Positions 1-8,398 are shown, counted from the first letter of the stretch. The stretch: DNA of 40,211 nucleotides from Myxococcales bacterium (GCA_025359105.1 JANYHK010000043.1:1-40211); one strand, 5' to 3'. Numbers and translations: made by a program. Notes: generated by a model not told the origin, from the letters alone.

Positions 1-70
1 AGGGGCGGATCGTTTCCTTGCCGCTCGCGTCGCGGTGCCCGAGGGTGGCGCCCGGCGTCGACAGCGTCCG

Positions 71-784
71 CTACGGACGGCCGGTGACGCTGCGGCGTGA
101 CGGGTCAGGCGCCACCGGGAGGCGCACGACGAACGTGGTCCCGCGACCTGGCTCGCTCGTGACACCGAGCGAGCCGCCCATTCCCATGACCAATCCGTGG
201 GCGATGGAGAGTCCGAGCCCCGTACCAGCACCCATCGGTTTCGTCGTGAAGAACGGCTCGAAGACATGCGCGAGAACGTTGGCGGGAATTCCGACGCCGG
301 TGTCGGACACCTCGATCGTCAGTGCTAAGGCGACCGGGTCGTCTCGGACGGCGAGGCGAATCTCGTGGCGCGACGGGTCTCCCTCGGGAATCGCCTGGAC
401 CGCGTTGAGGAGCAAGTTGAGGAGCACCTGCCCCAAACGCGACTCGTTCACCTCCACACATCCGACCTCGCCGTCGTAGACCTTGACGACGCGAGCGCGT
501 CCCCGGAGCTGTTCCGCCGCGATGTTCACCGACGCGTCGAGCAGCCTTCGGACGTCGACGCGGGACGCCCCCTCGTCCGACGGTCGCGAGAAAAGCTGGA
601 CGTCTCGCACGATGGCGGCGATGCGATTGCAACCTTCACGCGCGGCAGCATCGACGAGAGCGGCGTCCTACGCACCGTCGTTCCAATAGAGGACTCGGCC
701 CTCGGCGGTCAGGGCGAGCAGCGCGTCGGGGGATTCCTGTACGAGTGCCTCGGCGAACGCCGAAGCATCAACCATCAAGCTCAT
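71..784 (-). pseudogene. Decayed PAS-sensor histidine kinase
   Basis: The 5' part, starting at the ATG at 784 behind a GGGGTGG ribosome-binding-like stretch, encodes the beginning of a PAS domain ending in LYWNDGA. An in-frame TAG at 668-670 follows. The same frame then reads straight into the second DHp helix (REGCNRIAAIVRDVQLFSR) and a complete HATPase domain with an N box (NLLLNAVQAIP), G1 (DTGVGIP), F box (FEPFFTTK) and G2 (GTGLGLSI). The rest of PAS and the H box with its phospho-acceptor His are absent, so what remains cannot autophosphorylate in the usual way. A GTG at 608-610 could still start a 179-residue ATPase-only protein. An internal deletion that kept frame plus a stop is the simplest reading. 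The ATPase family call is secure; the pseudogene call is inference. Confidence 0.75.
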
Positions 785-1152
785 TGCACCACCCCAGAGA
801 GCGCGCTCGCGCTTCGCTGGCCCTACAGCGGAGTGGAGCCGAACAGGCCCTCGTCGGCGACCCCCCAGCGTGACTTCCCACATTCGATCTGCGCTCGTCG
901 GGTGACCGCGTGCGCACGAGCGCTTCACCTGGTGGCTCGCCCGACGACGAGACCTCTACAGTCGCCGCCATGGGCGGCCTCAGTGTGGCGACTTTGCTTG
1001 CCGACCGGCGGGACGGGATCGCACTGTCGGGCGGCGCCGAGTGGGCCCATGGGCCTACTTGGCGCATTTGTGTGGCAAGCCGCCTCGCAGGGGGGGATTA
1101 CCGACAGGCGCCAGCGTGCTTACAGTCTTCTTCTTTCCAGGAGATGGCACCG
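785..1152. other. Intergenic region with three palindromes upstream of pirin
   Basis: No convincing gene is seen here. The stretch separates the divergent decayed kinase and the pirin gene and so should hold the pirin promoter. It contains a perfect 10-base palindrome CGTGCGCACG (909-918), an inverted repeat GCCGCC-ATG-GGCGGC (964-978), and a perfect 12-base palindrome GGCCCATGGGCC (1044-1055). The last sits inside an 18-base near-palindrome (1041-1058, one mismatched pair). Any could be an operator; none matches an operator I recognise. No clear -35/-10 pair could be assigned. Confidence 0.4.
1139..1143 (+). promoter_or_regulatory. Ribosome binding site AGGAG
   Basis: AGGAG lies 9 bases before the ATG at 1153 and overlaps the alternative ATG at 1144. 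It therefore favours 1153 as the pirin start, which gives the N-terminus MMTLRRA typical of the family. Confidence 0.6.
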
Positions 1153-1851
1153 ATGATGACCCTGAGGCGCGCCAGCGAGCGCGGTCACGCAGAGCACGGT
1201 TGGCTCGACAGCTTTCACACCTTCTCGTTCGCCGATTACCACGACGAACGCTTCATGGGGTTCCGCGCGCTGCGCGTCATCAACGAAGACCGCGTCGCGC
1301 CAGGCAGAGGCTTCGGCACACACGGGCACCAAGACATGGAGATCGTCTCGTACGTGCTCGAGGGCGCGCTCGAGCACAAGGACTCGATCGGCACCGGCAG
1401 CGTCATCCGCCCCGGCGACGTGCAGCGCATGACCGCGGGCACCGGCGTGCGCCACAGCGAGCAGAACGCGTCGCGCGACGAGCTCGTGCACTTCCTCCAG
1501 ATCTGGATCGTGCCGGACAAGAGCGGCCACGCGCCGAGCTACGAGCAGAAGACGTTCTCGGTCGAGGACAAGAAGGGTCGCCTGCGCCTCGTCGCCTCCC
1601 GCGACGGCCGCGACGGGAGCGTCACGATTCACCAGGACGCCGCGCTCTACGCCGGGATCTTCGGCGAAGGCGAGCGCGCGACGTTCACGCTCGGCGCGGG
1701 GCGGCGCGCCTGGCTCCACGTCGCCCGCGGCACGGTGCAGGTGAACGGCGAGCTCCTGCGGGCAGGCGACGCCGCCGCAATCGACGAGGCCGGCGCGATC
1801 GAGATCGCCGGACAGGACACGGGGGAAGTGCTCCTCTTCGACCTCGCCTAG
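1153..1851 (+). CDS. Pirin family protein (bicupin)
   Basis: This 232-residue bicupin belongs to the pirin/YhhW group, non-haem metalloproteins some of which have quercetin 2,3-dioxygenase activity. The N-terminal cupin carries the full metal set at the usual family positions: His57 and His59 in [10 protein letters not shown], and His101 and Glu103 in GTGVRHSE. The signatures [19 protein letters not shown] and [13 protein letters not shown] are all present. The C-terminal cupin, which normally lacks metal, runs from about residue 150 to the end. The length equals that of typical members. There is no signal peptide, so the protein is cytoplasmic. It stands alone, with palindromes upstream that may regulate it, and converges on the barrel gene with an 18-base gap. 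The substrate cannot be told from sequence. Confidence 0.93.
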   Translation: MMTLRRASERGHAEHGWLDSFHTFSFADYHDERFMGFRALRVINEDRVAPGRGFGTHGHQDMEIVSYVLEGALEHKDSIGTGSVIRPGDVQRMTAGTGVRHSEQNASRDELVHFLQIWIVPDKSGHAPSYEQKTFSVEDKKGRLRLVASRDGRDGSVTIHQDAALYAGIFGEGERATFTLGAGRRAWLHVARGTVQVNGELLRAGDAAAIDEAGAIEIAGQDTGEVLLFDLA

Positions 1852-1869
1852 CGTGCCCGCAGCTAGACC

Positions 1870-2610
1870 TCAGAACGTGTACCGAAGCGCCAGCGCGACG
1901 TCGAGCATCAGCGGCGTGTCGCCGCCGGGGCCCGTCTTGGCGAAGCCCTTCGCGTCGCGCACGCCGCCGCCGAAGCCGAGGGCCATGTGGCGATCGACCA
2001 TGTACCACTCGACGCCGACGCGGCCGGCGAAGTAGACGCCGAGCGACTCCGCATCCTTGAAGCCGAGGAGACCAAAGGCGTTCTTGGCGATGTCCGCCTT
2101 CATCGCGCCGAGGCTGCCTTGCCCGTAGAGCGCGACGCGATCGGTCAGGTGAACGGTGAGGCGGCCGCCGGCGCCGAAGCCGAAGATCGGAAACGCGCGG
2201 GCCTTCGACGCCTCCTGGGCGACCGACGTGTCGGTGAGCGCGAGCTCCGCCTCGCCGAAGAGGAAGAGCCACCGGAACAGCTCGTAGCCGGCGTCGACCT
2301 GGAACCACGGCGCCGTCGGCGCGACCTGCCGGAAGCGCCCCAGGAACGCGAGCGCCCCGAGGCGTGACTCGAGGACGATCCCCTTCTTCCGCGAGATGGG
2401 CGGAGGCGCCTCCTCGTCGGCACCGGGCGCGCTGGCGCTCACCGATGCCGAAGGTAGCGCGCCGTTCGCGTCAGCCTTCACCGCCGCTTCGATCTGCTCC
2501 TCTGTCGGCGTCGGCGTCGCACCCGAGCTCGTGGCGGCGTCGGCCGCGCGCGCAGCGCTTGCCGCGAACGTCAGGCCGAGGAGCGCGGCAGCAGCGAGAC
2601 CGGCACGCAT
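1870..2610 (-). CDS. Small outer-membrane beta-barrel protein
   Basis: The 246-residue protein begins with a signal peptide (about residues 1-22, cleavage after AARA). A Thr/Pro/Ala/Ser-rich linker follows to about residue 70. The rest is made of alternating amphipathic strands rich in Gly and aromatics (for example AFPIFGFGAGGRLTVHL and ESLGVYFAGRVGVEWYM), and the chain ends in LALRYTF. A terminal Phe is the usual BAM recognition residue of outer-membrane barrels. About eight strands can be drawn. It starts only 10 bases after sdhB on the same strand, so it may be read through from the sdh operon, although no functional link to respiration is evident. I do not recognise a specific family. 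Confidence 0.75.
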   Translation of the reverse strand: MRAGLAAAALLGLTFAASAARAADAATSSGATPTPTEEQIEAAVKADANGALPSASVSASAPGADEEAPPPISRKKGIVLESRLGALAFLGRFRQVAPTAPWFQVDAGYELFRWLFLFGEAELALTDTSVAQEASKARAFPIFGFGAGGRLTVHLTDRVALYGQGSLGAMKADIAKNAFGLLGFKDAESLGVYFAGRVGVEWYMVDRHMALGFGGGVRDAKGFAKTGPGGDTPLMLDVALALRYTF

Positions 2611-2620
2611 CAGGGCGATG

Positions 2621-3382
2621 TTACTTCAACAGCCAGCCGAACAGCATGTGCTTCGTCGTCTGGCGGGAGACCTGGGCGATGGAGTCCACCAGCGGGATCT
2701 CCTTCGGGCACACCTCGACGCAGTTCTGCGCCTTGCCGCACCCGTCGACGCCGCCTTCGTCCATGAGCGCCTCGAGGCGCTCGGCCGCGTGCATCTTGCC
2801 GCTCGGGTGTAGGTTGAAGAGGCGCACCTGGTTGATGGCCGCAGGCCCGATGAAGGTCGAGCGCGGGTTCACCTGAGGGCACGCCTCGAGGCAGCAGCCG
2901 CATGTCATGCAGCGCGACAGCGGGTACGCCTCTTCCTGGTTCTCCTGCGATTGGCGCGGCCCGGGGCCGAGCTCGTGAGAGCCGTCGAGGTTGACCCACG
3001 CCTTCACCCGCTTCAGGTCTTCGAACATGCGCGAGCGGTCGACGACGAGATCGCGCACGAGCGGGAACTTGGTCATCGGCTCGAGGGTGATGACCTCGCC
3101 GCCGGGGGCGATCTGATCGACGAGCGCGGTGCACGACTGGCGTACGCGGCCGTTGACGAGCATGGTGCACGCGCCGCACACCTCCTCGAGGCAGCTCATC
3201 TCCCACACGATCGGCGCCACGGTCGTGCCGTCGGCGGTGACCGGGTTGCGCTGGATGTGCATGAGCGCGCTGATGACGTTCATCTGGGGCTGCCACGGCA
3301 CGGAGAACTCTTCCCAGCGACGCGTCTCCGGCTTGTCGGCGGCGTCTTGACGGCGGATCTTCAGGCGAACGGTGCGTTCCAT
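2621..3382 (-). CDS. sdhB: Succinate dehydrogenase iron-sulfur subunit
   Basis: SdhB passes electrons from the flavin of SdhA to the quinone site of complex II. The 253-residue chain shows all three clusters. The [2Fe-2S] ligands are Cys64, Cys69, Cys72 and Cys84 (SCLEEVCGAC...SC). The [4Fe-4S] ligands are in CMTCGCCLEACP (Cys158, 161, 164 and 168). The third set is Cys215, Cys221 and Cys225 (CGKAQNCVEVCP), which with the other Cys-rich motif holds the [3Fe-4S] and [4Fe-4S] centres. The spelling CLEEVCGAC resembles the Bacillus-type enzyme. The ATG at 3382 lies 8 bases after the sdhA stop. The frame is open far upstream inside sdhA, but that extension is antisense-like and not credible. It is the third gene of sdhCAB. 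Confidence 0.95.
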   Translation of the reverse strand: MERTVRLKIRRQDAADKPETRRWEEFSVPWQPQMNVISALMHIQRNPVTADGTTVAPIVWEMSCLEEVCGACTMLVNGRVRQSCTALVDQIAPGGEVITLEPMTKFPLVRDLVVDRSRMFEDLKRVKAWVNLDGSHELGPGPRQSQENQEEAYPLSRCMTCGCCLEACPQVNPRSTFIGPAAINQVRLFNLHPSGKMHAAERLEALMDEGGVDGCGKAQNCVEVCPKEIPLVDSIAQVSRQTTKHMLFGWLLK

Positions 3383-3390
3383 GGTTGGTT

Positions 3391-5451
3391 CTACTCCGCG
3401 CTCTGCGAGCTCTCGCCCTTGGTGGCCCCGGCCTTCGCCGCCGGAACGGAGGGCTTGGCGACCGCGACGGTGCTCGCGGCGCCGGCTTGTTCGTAGCGTC
3501 GCGCCCGCGGCTTGACGAGGGAGATGTCGACGTCGTCGGTCGCGTGAATGGCCTTGCCGCACAGCGAATAGTCGAGCGCGCGAACGTAGGTGACCGTGGG
3601 GAGGCTCGCGCCGTCGCCGCCGGCGTGGAGCGCCAGCGTGGACCGTAGCCAGTTCTTGTCGTCGCGCTCCTTGAAGGCGGGCTTGAAGTGCGCGCCGCGC
3701 GACTCGTCGCGATTGTTCGCTCCCTGGGCGATCACGCGCGCGACGACGAGCATGTTGTTCAAGTGACGAACGAACTGGGCTCCCTGGTTCGCGCGCGACG
3801 AGGTGTCGGTGACGCCGATCTTCTTCGCGCGCTCGGAGAGCTCGTCGATCTTCGCGATGACCTTCGTGAGCTCGTCGTTGTGGCGCTCGACGGTGCAGCC
3901 CTCGAGCATCGTCCGGCCGAGCTCTTCGTGGAGGACGTAGGGGTTCTCGTCTCCATTCATCTTCAAGATGGACTCGTACTTCGCGCGCTCGCGCTTCTCG
4001 GCTTTCTCGAAGAGCGACGCCGGGAAGTCCCAGGCGCTGCGGGCGACGTTCTTCCGGTACGACGCCATCGCCGGGCCGGTCACGAGCCCGGCGTAGATGC
4101 ACGACAGGAGCGAGTTGGCGCCGAGGCGGTTGGCGCCATGGTACTGGTAGTCGCACTCGCCGGCGGCGTAGAGGCCCTCGAGGTTCGTCGCCTGGTTGCG
4201 CGGAGAGCCCTTGACGAGCGAGCCGTCAGAGGTGCGCTCGAAGTCGACCCACAGGCCGCCCATCGAGTAGTGCACGGCCGGGAAGACGCGCATCGGGCTC
4301 GTGTACGGATCCTCGCCCACGAATTTTTCGTAGGTCTCGAGCACTCCGGCGAGCTTCTTCTTGAGCATATCCGCCGGCAGGTGCGAGACGTCGAGGTAGA
4401 CCTCGTTCTCGTTCTTGCTGCTCTTCGGGTTGTAGACGCCGCGCTTCTCGTGGAAGCACTTCTTGAAGAGCTCGCGGCTGGCGATGTCGCGCGGGACGAG
4501 GTTGCCGTAGCCCGGGTACTTCTCCTCGAGGAAGTAGTCGCGATCGCCCTCGGGCACCTCGGCGCCGGCGCGGCCTTCCTTCGGATCGCGCGGCACCCAG
4601 ACGCGGCCGCCTTCGCCGCGGACGCTCTCGGAGATGAGGCGGAGCTTGTCGGCGCCGGGGATCGCCGTCGGGTGCACCTGGATGAACTCGCCGTTCGCGT
4701 AGCAGGCGCCCTGCTGGTAGACGGCGCTGGCGGCGGTGCCGGTGTTGATCACGCTGTTGGTCGAGCGGCCGAAGATGATGCCAGGCCCGCCGGTGGCGAG
4801 GCAGACGCAGTCGCCGGGGAACGCCCTGACCTGCATCGACTTGAGGTCCTGCGCGACGATGCCCCGCACGATCCCGCCGTCGTCCTGGACCACCGAGAGG
4901 AAATCCCAGAACTCGAATTTGCGAACCATGCGCTCGCCGCGGATGACGACGCCCTTGTCGTCCTCGACCTCGAGCGTCTCGTAGCGGCGGACCTGCTCGT
5001 CGAGCGCGTAGAGGAGCTGCTGCCCGGTCGTCGCCCCCGCGAACGCGGTGCGGTGGAAGAGTGTGCCGCCGAAGCGGCGAAAATCGAGGAGGCCCTCCGG
5101 CGTGCGGTTGAAGGGCACGCCCATGCGGTCGAGCATGAAGACGATGCCGGGCGCCGCGTCGGCCATGCCCTTCACCGGAGACTGGTTCGCGAGAAAGTCG
5201 CCGCCGTACACCGTCTCCTCGAGGTGGACCTGCGGCGAGTCGCCCTCGCCCTTGGTGTTGACGCTCGCGTTGATGCCCCCCTGCGCGCAGACCGAGTGCG
5301 AGCGCTTCACCGGGACGAGCGAGAAGAGATCGACCGCGACGCCGGCCTCGCAGAGCTTGATGACCGTCGTGAGCCCGGCCAGGCCGCCGCCGACGACGAT
5401 GACGCGGCGAACCTTCCCGGAGTCGCTGTACGTGACGCTCTTCTGGGCCAT
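3391..5451 (-). CDS. sdhA: Succinate dehydrogenase flavoprotein subunit
   Basis: The catalytic FAD subunit of complex II oxidises succinate to fumarate. The 686-residue chain has the dinucleotide fold VIVVGGGLAGL (residues 17-27) and His52 in KRSHSVCAQGGI for covalent FAD attachment. Active-site elements include QVHPTAIPG, ESVRGEGGRVW, VHYSMGGLWVD and the C-terminal FAD loop GANRLGANSLLS. Segments such as NTKGEGDSPQVH, YGGDFLANQ and TTGQQLLYALDEQVRR match the Bacillus/epsilon-type enzyme rather than the E. coli or mitochondrial one. The chain ends in an Ala/Lys/Ser-rich tail of about 30 residues (after KPRARRYEQAG) not needed for the fold. It is the middle gene of sdhCAB, 22 bases after sdhC. 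A GAGAAGAG stretch precedes the ATG. Confidence 0.96.
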   Translation of the reverse strand: MAQKSVTYSDSGKVRRVIVVGGGLAGLTTVIKLCEAGVAVDLFSLVPVKRSHSVCAQGGINASVNTKGEGDSPQVHLEETVYGGDFLANQSPVKGMADAAPGIVFMLDRMGVPFNRTPEGLLDFRRFGGTLFHRTAFAGATTGQQLLYALDEQVRRYETLEVEDDKGVVIRGERMVRKFEFWDFLSVVQDDGGIVRGIVAQDLKSMQVRAFPGDCVCLATGGPGIIFGRSTNSVINTGTAASAVYQQGACYANGEFIQVHPTAIPGADKLRLISESVRGEGGRVWVPRDPKEGRAGAEVPEGDRDYFLEEKYPGYGNLVPRDIASRELFKKCFHEKRGVYNPKSSKNENEVYLDVSHLPADMLKKKLAGVLETYEKFVGEDPYTSPMRVFPAVHYSMGGLWVDFERTSDGSLVKGSPRNQATNLEGLYAAGECDYQYHGANRLGANSLLSCIYAGLVTGPAMASYRKNVARSAWDFPASLFEKAEKRERAKYESILKMNGDENPYVLHEELGRTMLEGCTVERHNDELTKVIAKIDELSERAKKIGVTDTSSRANQGAQFVRHLNNMLVVARVIAQGANNRDESRGAHFKPAFKERDDKNWLRSTLALHAGGDGASLPTVTYVRALDYSLCGKAIHATDDVDISLVKPRARRYEQAGAASTVAVAKPSVPAAKAGATKGESSQSAE

Positions 5452-5473
5452 GGTGACTCTTCTCGTGTGGCGA

Positions 5474-6301
5474 TCAGTGGGAGACGGCCGGGCTCGCAGA
5501 CGGCGGCTGTGAGGGCGGTGCCGGCGGGGCAGCGGAGGCGGGCTGGGCAGGCTGGGTAGCGGGCGCGGGTGGGGTCAGCCGACCCGCGGCGGCGGTGGCA
5601 GACAGCGGAGGCGCCGGACACGGCGCGGTCTCCTCTACCGATGCGTAGAGGGGCGAGCCCGTGGCGAGACTGATGACGGTCGCCGACGAGACGCCGAAGA
5701 GGAGCGCGCCGGCCAGCCCCGTAACGAGCGCCAGCTTGCGCTTGCCCTCCTTGGTCGATGCGCGATTGGTTCGAACGCAGTACCCCCACGTGCCAGCGGC
5801 GAAGTGTAGCGTCGTCGCTGCGAGGCCCACGAGGTAGAAGAGCGCCGTCCACGGAATGAGCACGCCTGTCGCGCTGCCGGACGCGTTCGACAGGTGTGCA
5901 GTGAGGTACGTGTGCACGGACGCGGAGCCGACCGCGTTCGTCCACCGCGGGACGCCGAGCGCGTACGCGTGGTAGGCGATGAACGCGAACGCAACCCACG
6001 CCGCTCCTCGCACCAGGACCCGCCAGCTCGCGGGGTAGGGCGAGTCGGCGAGCGCGTGCGGCCGGAGCATCAGCACGACGCCGTAGCCGGCGTGGAAAGT
6101 CAGCGGGACCATTACGAGGACCAGCTCGAGCACACGCGGGACACCGGCCCAGGCCGACATGGCGCTGTCGAACGAGGCTTGCCCGGCGAGCGCGCGGGCG
6201 TTCGTGAGCAGGTGCACGACGAGGAAGACGCCGACCGGCAGCACACCCGAGAGGGCGTGCAGGTTCCGCGCGCGCGAAGGTTCGACGGCGGTGGCAGTCA
6301 C
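5474..6301 (-). CDS. sdhC: Succinate dehydrogenase cytochrome b558 subunit
   Basis: This is the membrane anchor of a type B (two-haem, five-helix) complex II, which passes electrons to quinone, typically menaquinone. Five hydrophobic helices fill residues 15-220. His30, His70, His111 and His166 occupy the positions of the four haem ligands of Bacillus subtilis SdhC, and His15 (RNLHALSG) corresponds to the extra conserved N-terminal His. The chain then carries a Pro/Ala/Ser-rich tail of about 50 residues (225-275), unusual for the family. The start is a GTG. It heads sdhCAB. The gap to the divergent LpoA-like gene is only 24 bases, so its promoter must overlap that gene's 5' end or the starts are mis-set. 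No SdhD is expected in this type. Confidence 0.93.
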   Translation of the reverse strand: MTATAVEPSRARNLHALSGVLPVGVFLVVHLLTNARALAGQASFDSAMSAWAGVPRVLELVLVMVPLTFHAGYGVVLMLRPHALADSPYPASWRVLVRGAAWVAFAFIAYHAYALGVPRWTNAVGSASVHTYLTAHLSNASGSATGVLIPWTALFYLVGLAATTLHFAAGTWGYCVRTNRASTKEGKRKLALVTGLAGALLFGVSSATVISLATGSPLYASVEETAPCPAPPLSATAAAGRLTPPAPATQPAQPASAAPPAPPSQPPSASPAVSH

Positions 6302-6325
6302 GGTAAGCTAGCGTTTAGGGGATAC

Positions 6326-8224
6326 GTGAGTCGGTCGTCAAGCCGCGAGGGCGCCGAAAAGGCTTTTCTTTCCGTGCTTTTTTGCGCGGGGCTTTCTTGC
6401 GCCGCGGCTCAGGCATGCACCGGTGGGTCCGGGGAGGCGCGCCCGGTCGCGAGCCTAGCCGCCACGCCGGAGGCGACCAAGGCCTTCGCCAGCATCCAGA
6501 AGGCGTGGGACGCGGCCGACGGCTCGACGCCCGGCGCGCTGCGGCCGCAGCTCGAGGCCTTCCTCGCGACCTACCCGAAAGACGGACGCGCCGCGCTCGC
6601 AGGCGCGTACCTGGTCTTCGAGCAGACCGACGCAGGCGACTGGGCGGCGGCGGAGCGAACGCTCGCGACCCTTCGCGCCGTGCAGCCGGGGCCGACGCGC
6701 GACGCTGTGACCATCGCCGAGGCGCGCGTGCTGCGCCACGAAATGCAGCCGGACGCCGCGCTCGACGCGCTGCGGCCGCTCGTCGGCAAGATCGTCGATT
6801 CGACTGTGCGCGAGCTGTTCCTCGAGGAGATTACGCGCACGGCGCTGGAGTCGCGCCGCGACTTCGAGGCCGTCGCGTACATGGACGCGTGGCTGCGCGG
6901 CGTCGGCGAGGACAAGCGGGAGCGCGCGCAGGCCAAGGTGGAGGCGGCGCTCGCGAAGCTGCCCGAGCCCGTCCTCGAGCAGACTTTCCGCGCGATACGC
7001 TCGAACCGAAGCGTCCTCGGCTACGGCGCCGACACGCAGCGCCTCATCGCGGAGCGACTGGCGGCGACGGCGATCACGCGCGGGGATCCGACGCTCGCGC
7101 GCTGGCTCCTCGACGCGGACGCCGGCCCGTCGTTCGTGAGCGGCGACGCCGGCGTCGCGCTCGGCGAGATCGCGACGAGCAAGCGCGGGCTCAGGAGCTT
7201 CGCGGGGCGCACCGTGGGGCTGCTGCTGCCGACGGCGTCCGTGGATCTGCGCGACGAGGCCGCCGACGTCGCGCGCGGCGTGGCGTGGGCGCTTGGGCTG
7301 CCCCGGATGGACCCGAGCGGCGGGGACCTCGTGCACCTCGTGACCCGCGACGACGGCGGCGACCCCGCGCGCACGGAGGCGGCGCTCGAGGAGCTCGCCG
7401 GCGAAGGGGCGGGCGTGATCATCGCGGCGCTCGACGGCCCGACGGCCGAGCGCACGCTCGCGTGGGGTGAGGCGCAGCAGCTCACGGTCGTCGTCCTCTC
7501 GGCGCCGGAGCGCGCGCGGGTCGTTGATTGGGGCTTCGTCCTCGGTCAGTCGCGCGACGAAGAGCTCTCGGCGATCGCCGACATCCTCGCCGCGCGCGGG
7601 GTGGCGAAGGCCGCCGTCGTCGGCTCGGCACCCACGCCGATCCTCGAAGGGCGCGGCTTTCCGCTCTTCTTGCCGCAGGTTGCGTGCGACGTCGAGGCGC
7701 AGCAGGCCGGCGAGCCACGCTTCCCGCTCGCGAGCTGGGCGAAGCAGGGGGCGCGCGTCGTCGTCGTCGCGGGGCCGGTCGAGTGCGCGCGCGATGTCAT
7801 CCGAGAGCTCGGTGCCACGGGCAAGCCGGTGACGGTCGCGCTGACGCTCGACGACGGCTCGACGACCGCGCGCGCCAAGGGCGTCTCGCTCCTCGCGGTC
7901 ACGGCGGGGCTCGTCCCGGTCGTGGCCGCGCGCGCCGCCGACGTGGTCGAGCCGGACGTGCGCGCCTACATGACCCAGTTCGGCGCGCGGCCGAGCTGGT
8001 GGACCGCGCTGGGGCGCGACGCCGGCGCCCTCGCGCGCGCCGCGCTCGTCGTACTGCCGCTCGACACGATCGCCGATCCGGCGGTCATCGCGCAGCGGCG
8101 CGCGCTCGTACAGTTCCGTGTGGCCACCGCGACGGCCCCCCTCTGGACGACCGAGGCCACCGGCTTCGGCAGCGCGCACGCGATCAAGCGGAAGGTCCGG
8201 GTGATCGATCTCCCGGCGAAATAG
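6326..8224 (+). CDS. LpoA-like penicillin-binding-protein activator, TPR plus periplasmic-binding fold
   Basis: A 632-residue exported protein. It starts at a GTG (6326) with a basic N-terminus, a hydrophobic stretch (FLSVLFCAGLSCAAAQ) and a Cys in QACTGG that could be lipidated, although the lipobox is not ideal. Residues about 45-300 are alpha-helical repeats of TPR type (AALAGAYLVFEQ, AVTIAEARVLRHEM). Residues about 300-630 form a type I periplasmic-binding fold (GRTVGLLLPT, GVIIAALDGPTAE, VVVLSAPERA). This order of helical repeats followed by a substrate-binding-like domain is that of LpoA, the outer-membrane lipoprotein that activates PBP1A. Sequence identity to LpoA itself is not evident, so a branched-chain amino acid receptor-like role is the alternative. 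It is divergent from sdhC. Confidence 0.65.
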   Translation: MSRSSSREGAEKAFLSVLFCAGLSCAAAQACTGGSGEARPVASLAATPEATKAFASIQKAWDAADGSTPGALRPQLEAFLATYPKDGRAALAGAYLVFEQTDAGDWAAAERTLATLRAVQPGPTRDAVTIAEARVLRHEMQPDAALDALRPLVGKIVDSTVRELFLEEITRTALESRRDFEAVAYMDAWLRGVGEDKRERAQAKVEAALAKLPEPVLEQTFRAIRSNRSVLGYGADTQRLIAERLAATAITRGDPTLARWLLDADAGPSFVSGDAGVALGEIATSKRGLRSFAGRTVGLLLPTASVDLRDEAADVARGVAWALGLPRMDPSGGDLVHLVTRDDGGDPARTEAALEELAGEGAGVIIAALDGPTAERTLAWGEAQQLTVVVLSAPERARVVDWGFVLGQSRDEELSAIADILAARGVAKAAVVGSAPTPILEGRGFPLFLPQVACDVEAQQAGEPRFPLASWAKQGARVVVVAGPVECARDVIRELGATGKPVTVALTLDDGSTTARAKGVSLLAVTAGLVPVVAARAADVVEPDVRAYMTQFGARPSWWTALGRDAGALARAALVVLPLDTIADPAVIAQRRALVQFRVATATAPLWTTEATGFGSAHAIKRKVRVIDLPAK

Positions 8225-8282
8225 TCGGGAAGCGCGTGCCCTCTTATACGGGAGAGTCCCTGGCGCAAGCCGCGTCAGCGCC

Positions 8283-8306
8283 TCGCGCAGTTGCGCGAAT
8301 CGCGCA
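8283..8306. promoter_or_regulatory. Alternating palindromes upstream of Ser/Thr kinase
   Basis: TCGCGCA-GT-TGCGCGA (8283-8298) is a palindrome with 7-base arms. Its right arm forms a second inverted repeat, TGCGCG-AAT-CGCGCA (8292-8306), so three half-sites alternate in orientation. A further TTGCGCAGG lies just downstream, and GCGTGC-G-GCACGC is at 8365-8377. The element is 104-127 bases before the kinase ATG in a 185-base gene-free gap. Its core recurs upstream of the gene at 20474. An operator role is inferred. Confidence 0.4.
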
Positions 8307-8398
8307 GGTCGAGGTGGGTTGCGCAGGCTGTAACCGCGCGAAATGTCGTCCACGCGTGCCCGGTGCGTGCGGCACGCGCATTGCGATGAGGTGCCTGC

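Noticed and set aside
1073-1090. Sigma-54 promoter-like TGGCA...CGC
   Set aside because: The spacing between GG and GC is wrong by one base and the -12 element is poor.
2621-4156. Long form of SdhB reading back into sdhA
   Set aside because: The extra residues are antisense-like and unlike any SdhB. The ATG at 3382 gives a standard N-terminus.
3688-5559. Long open frame on the plus strand opposite sdhA
   Set aside because: Its product is Arg/Val/Ala/Asp-rich without domain structure, and sdhA on the other strand has full family motifs. Long antisense frames are expected at this GC content.
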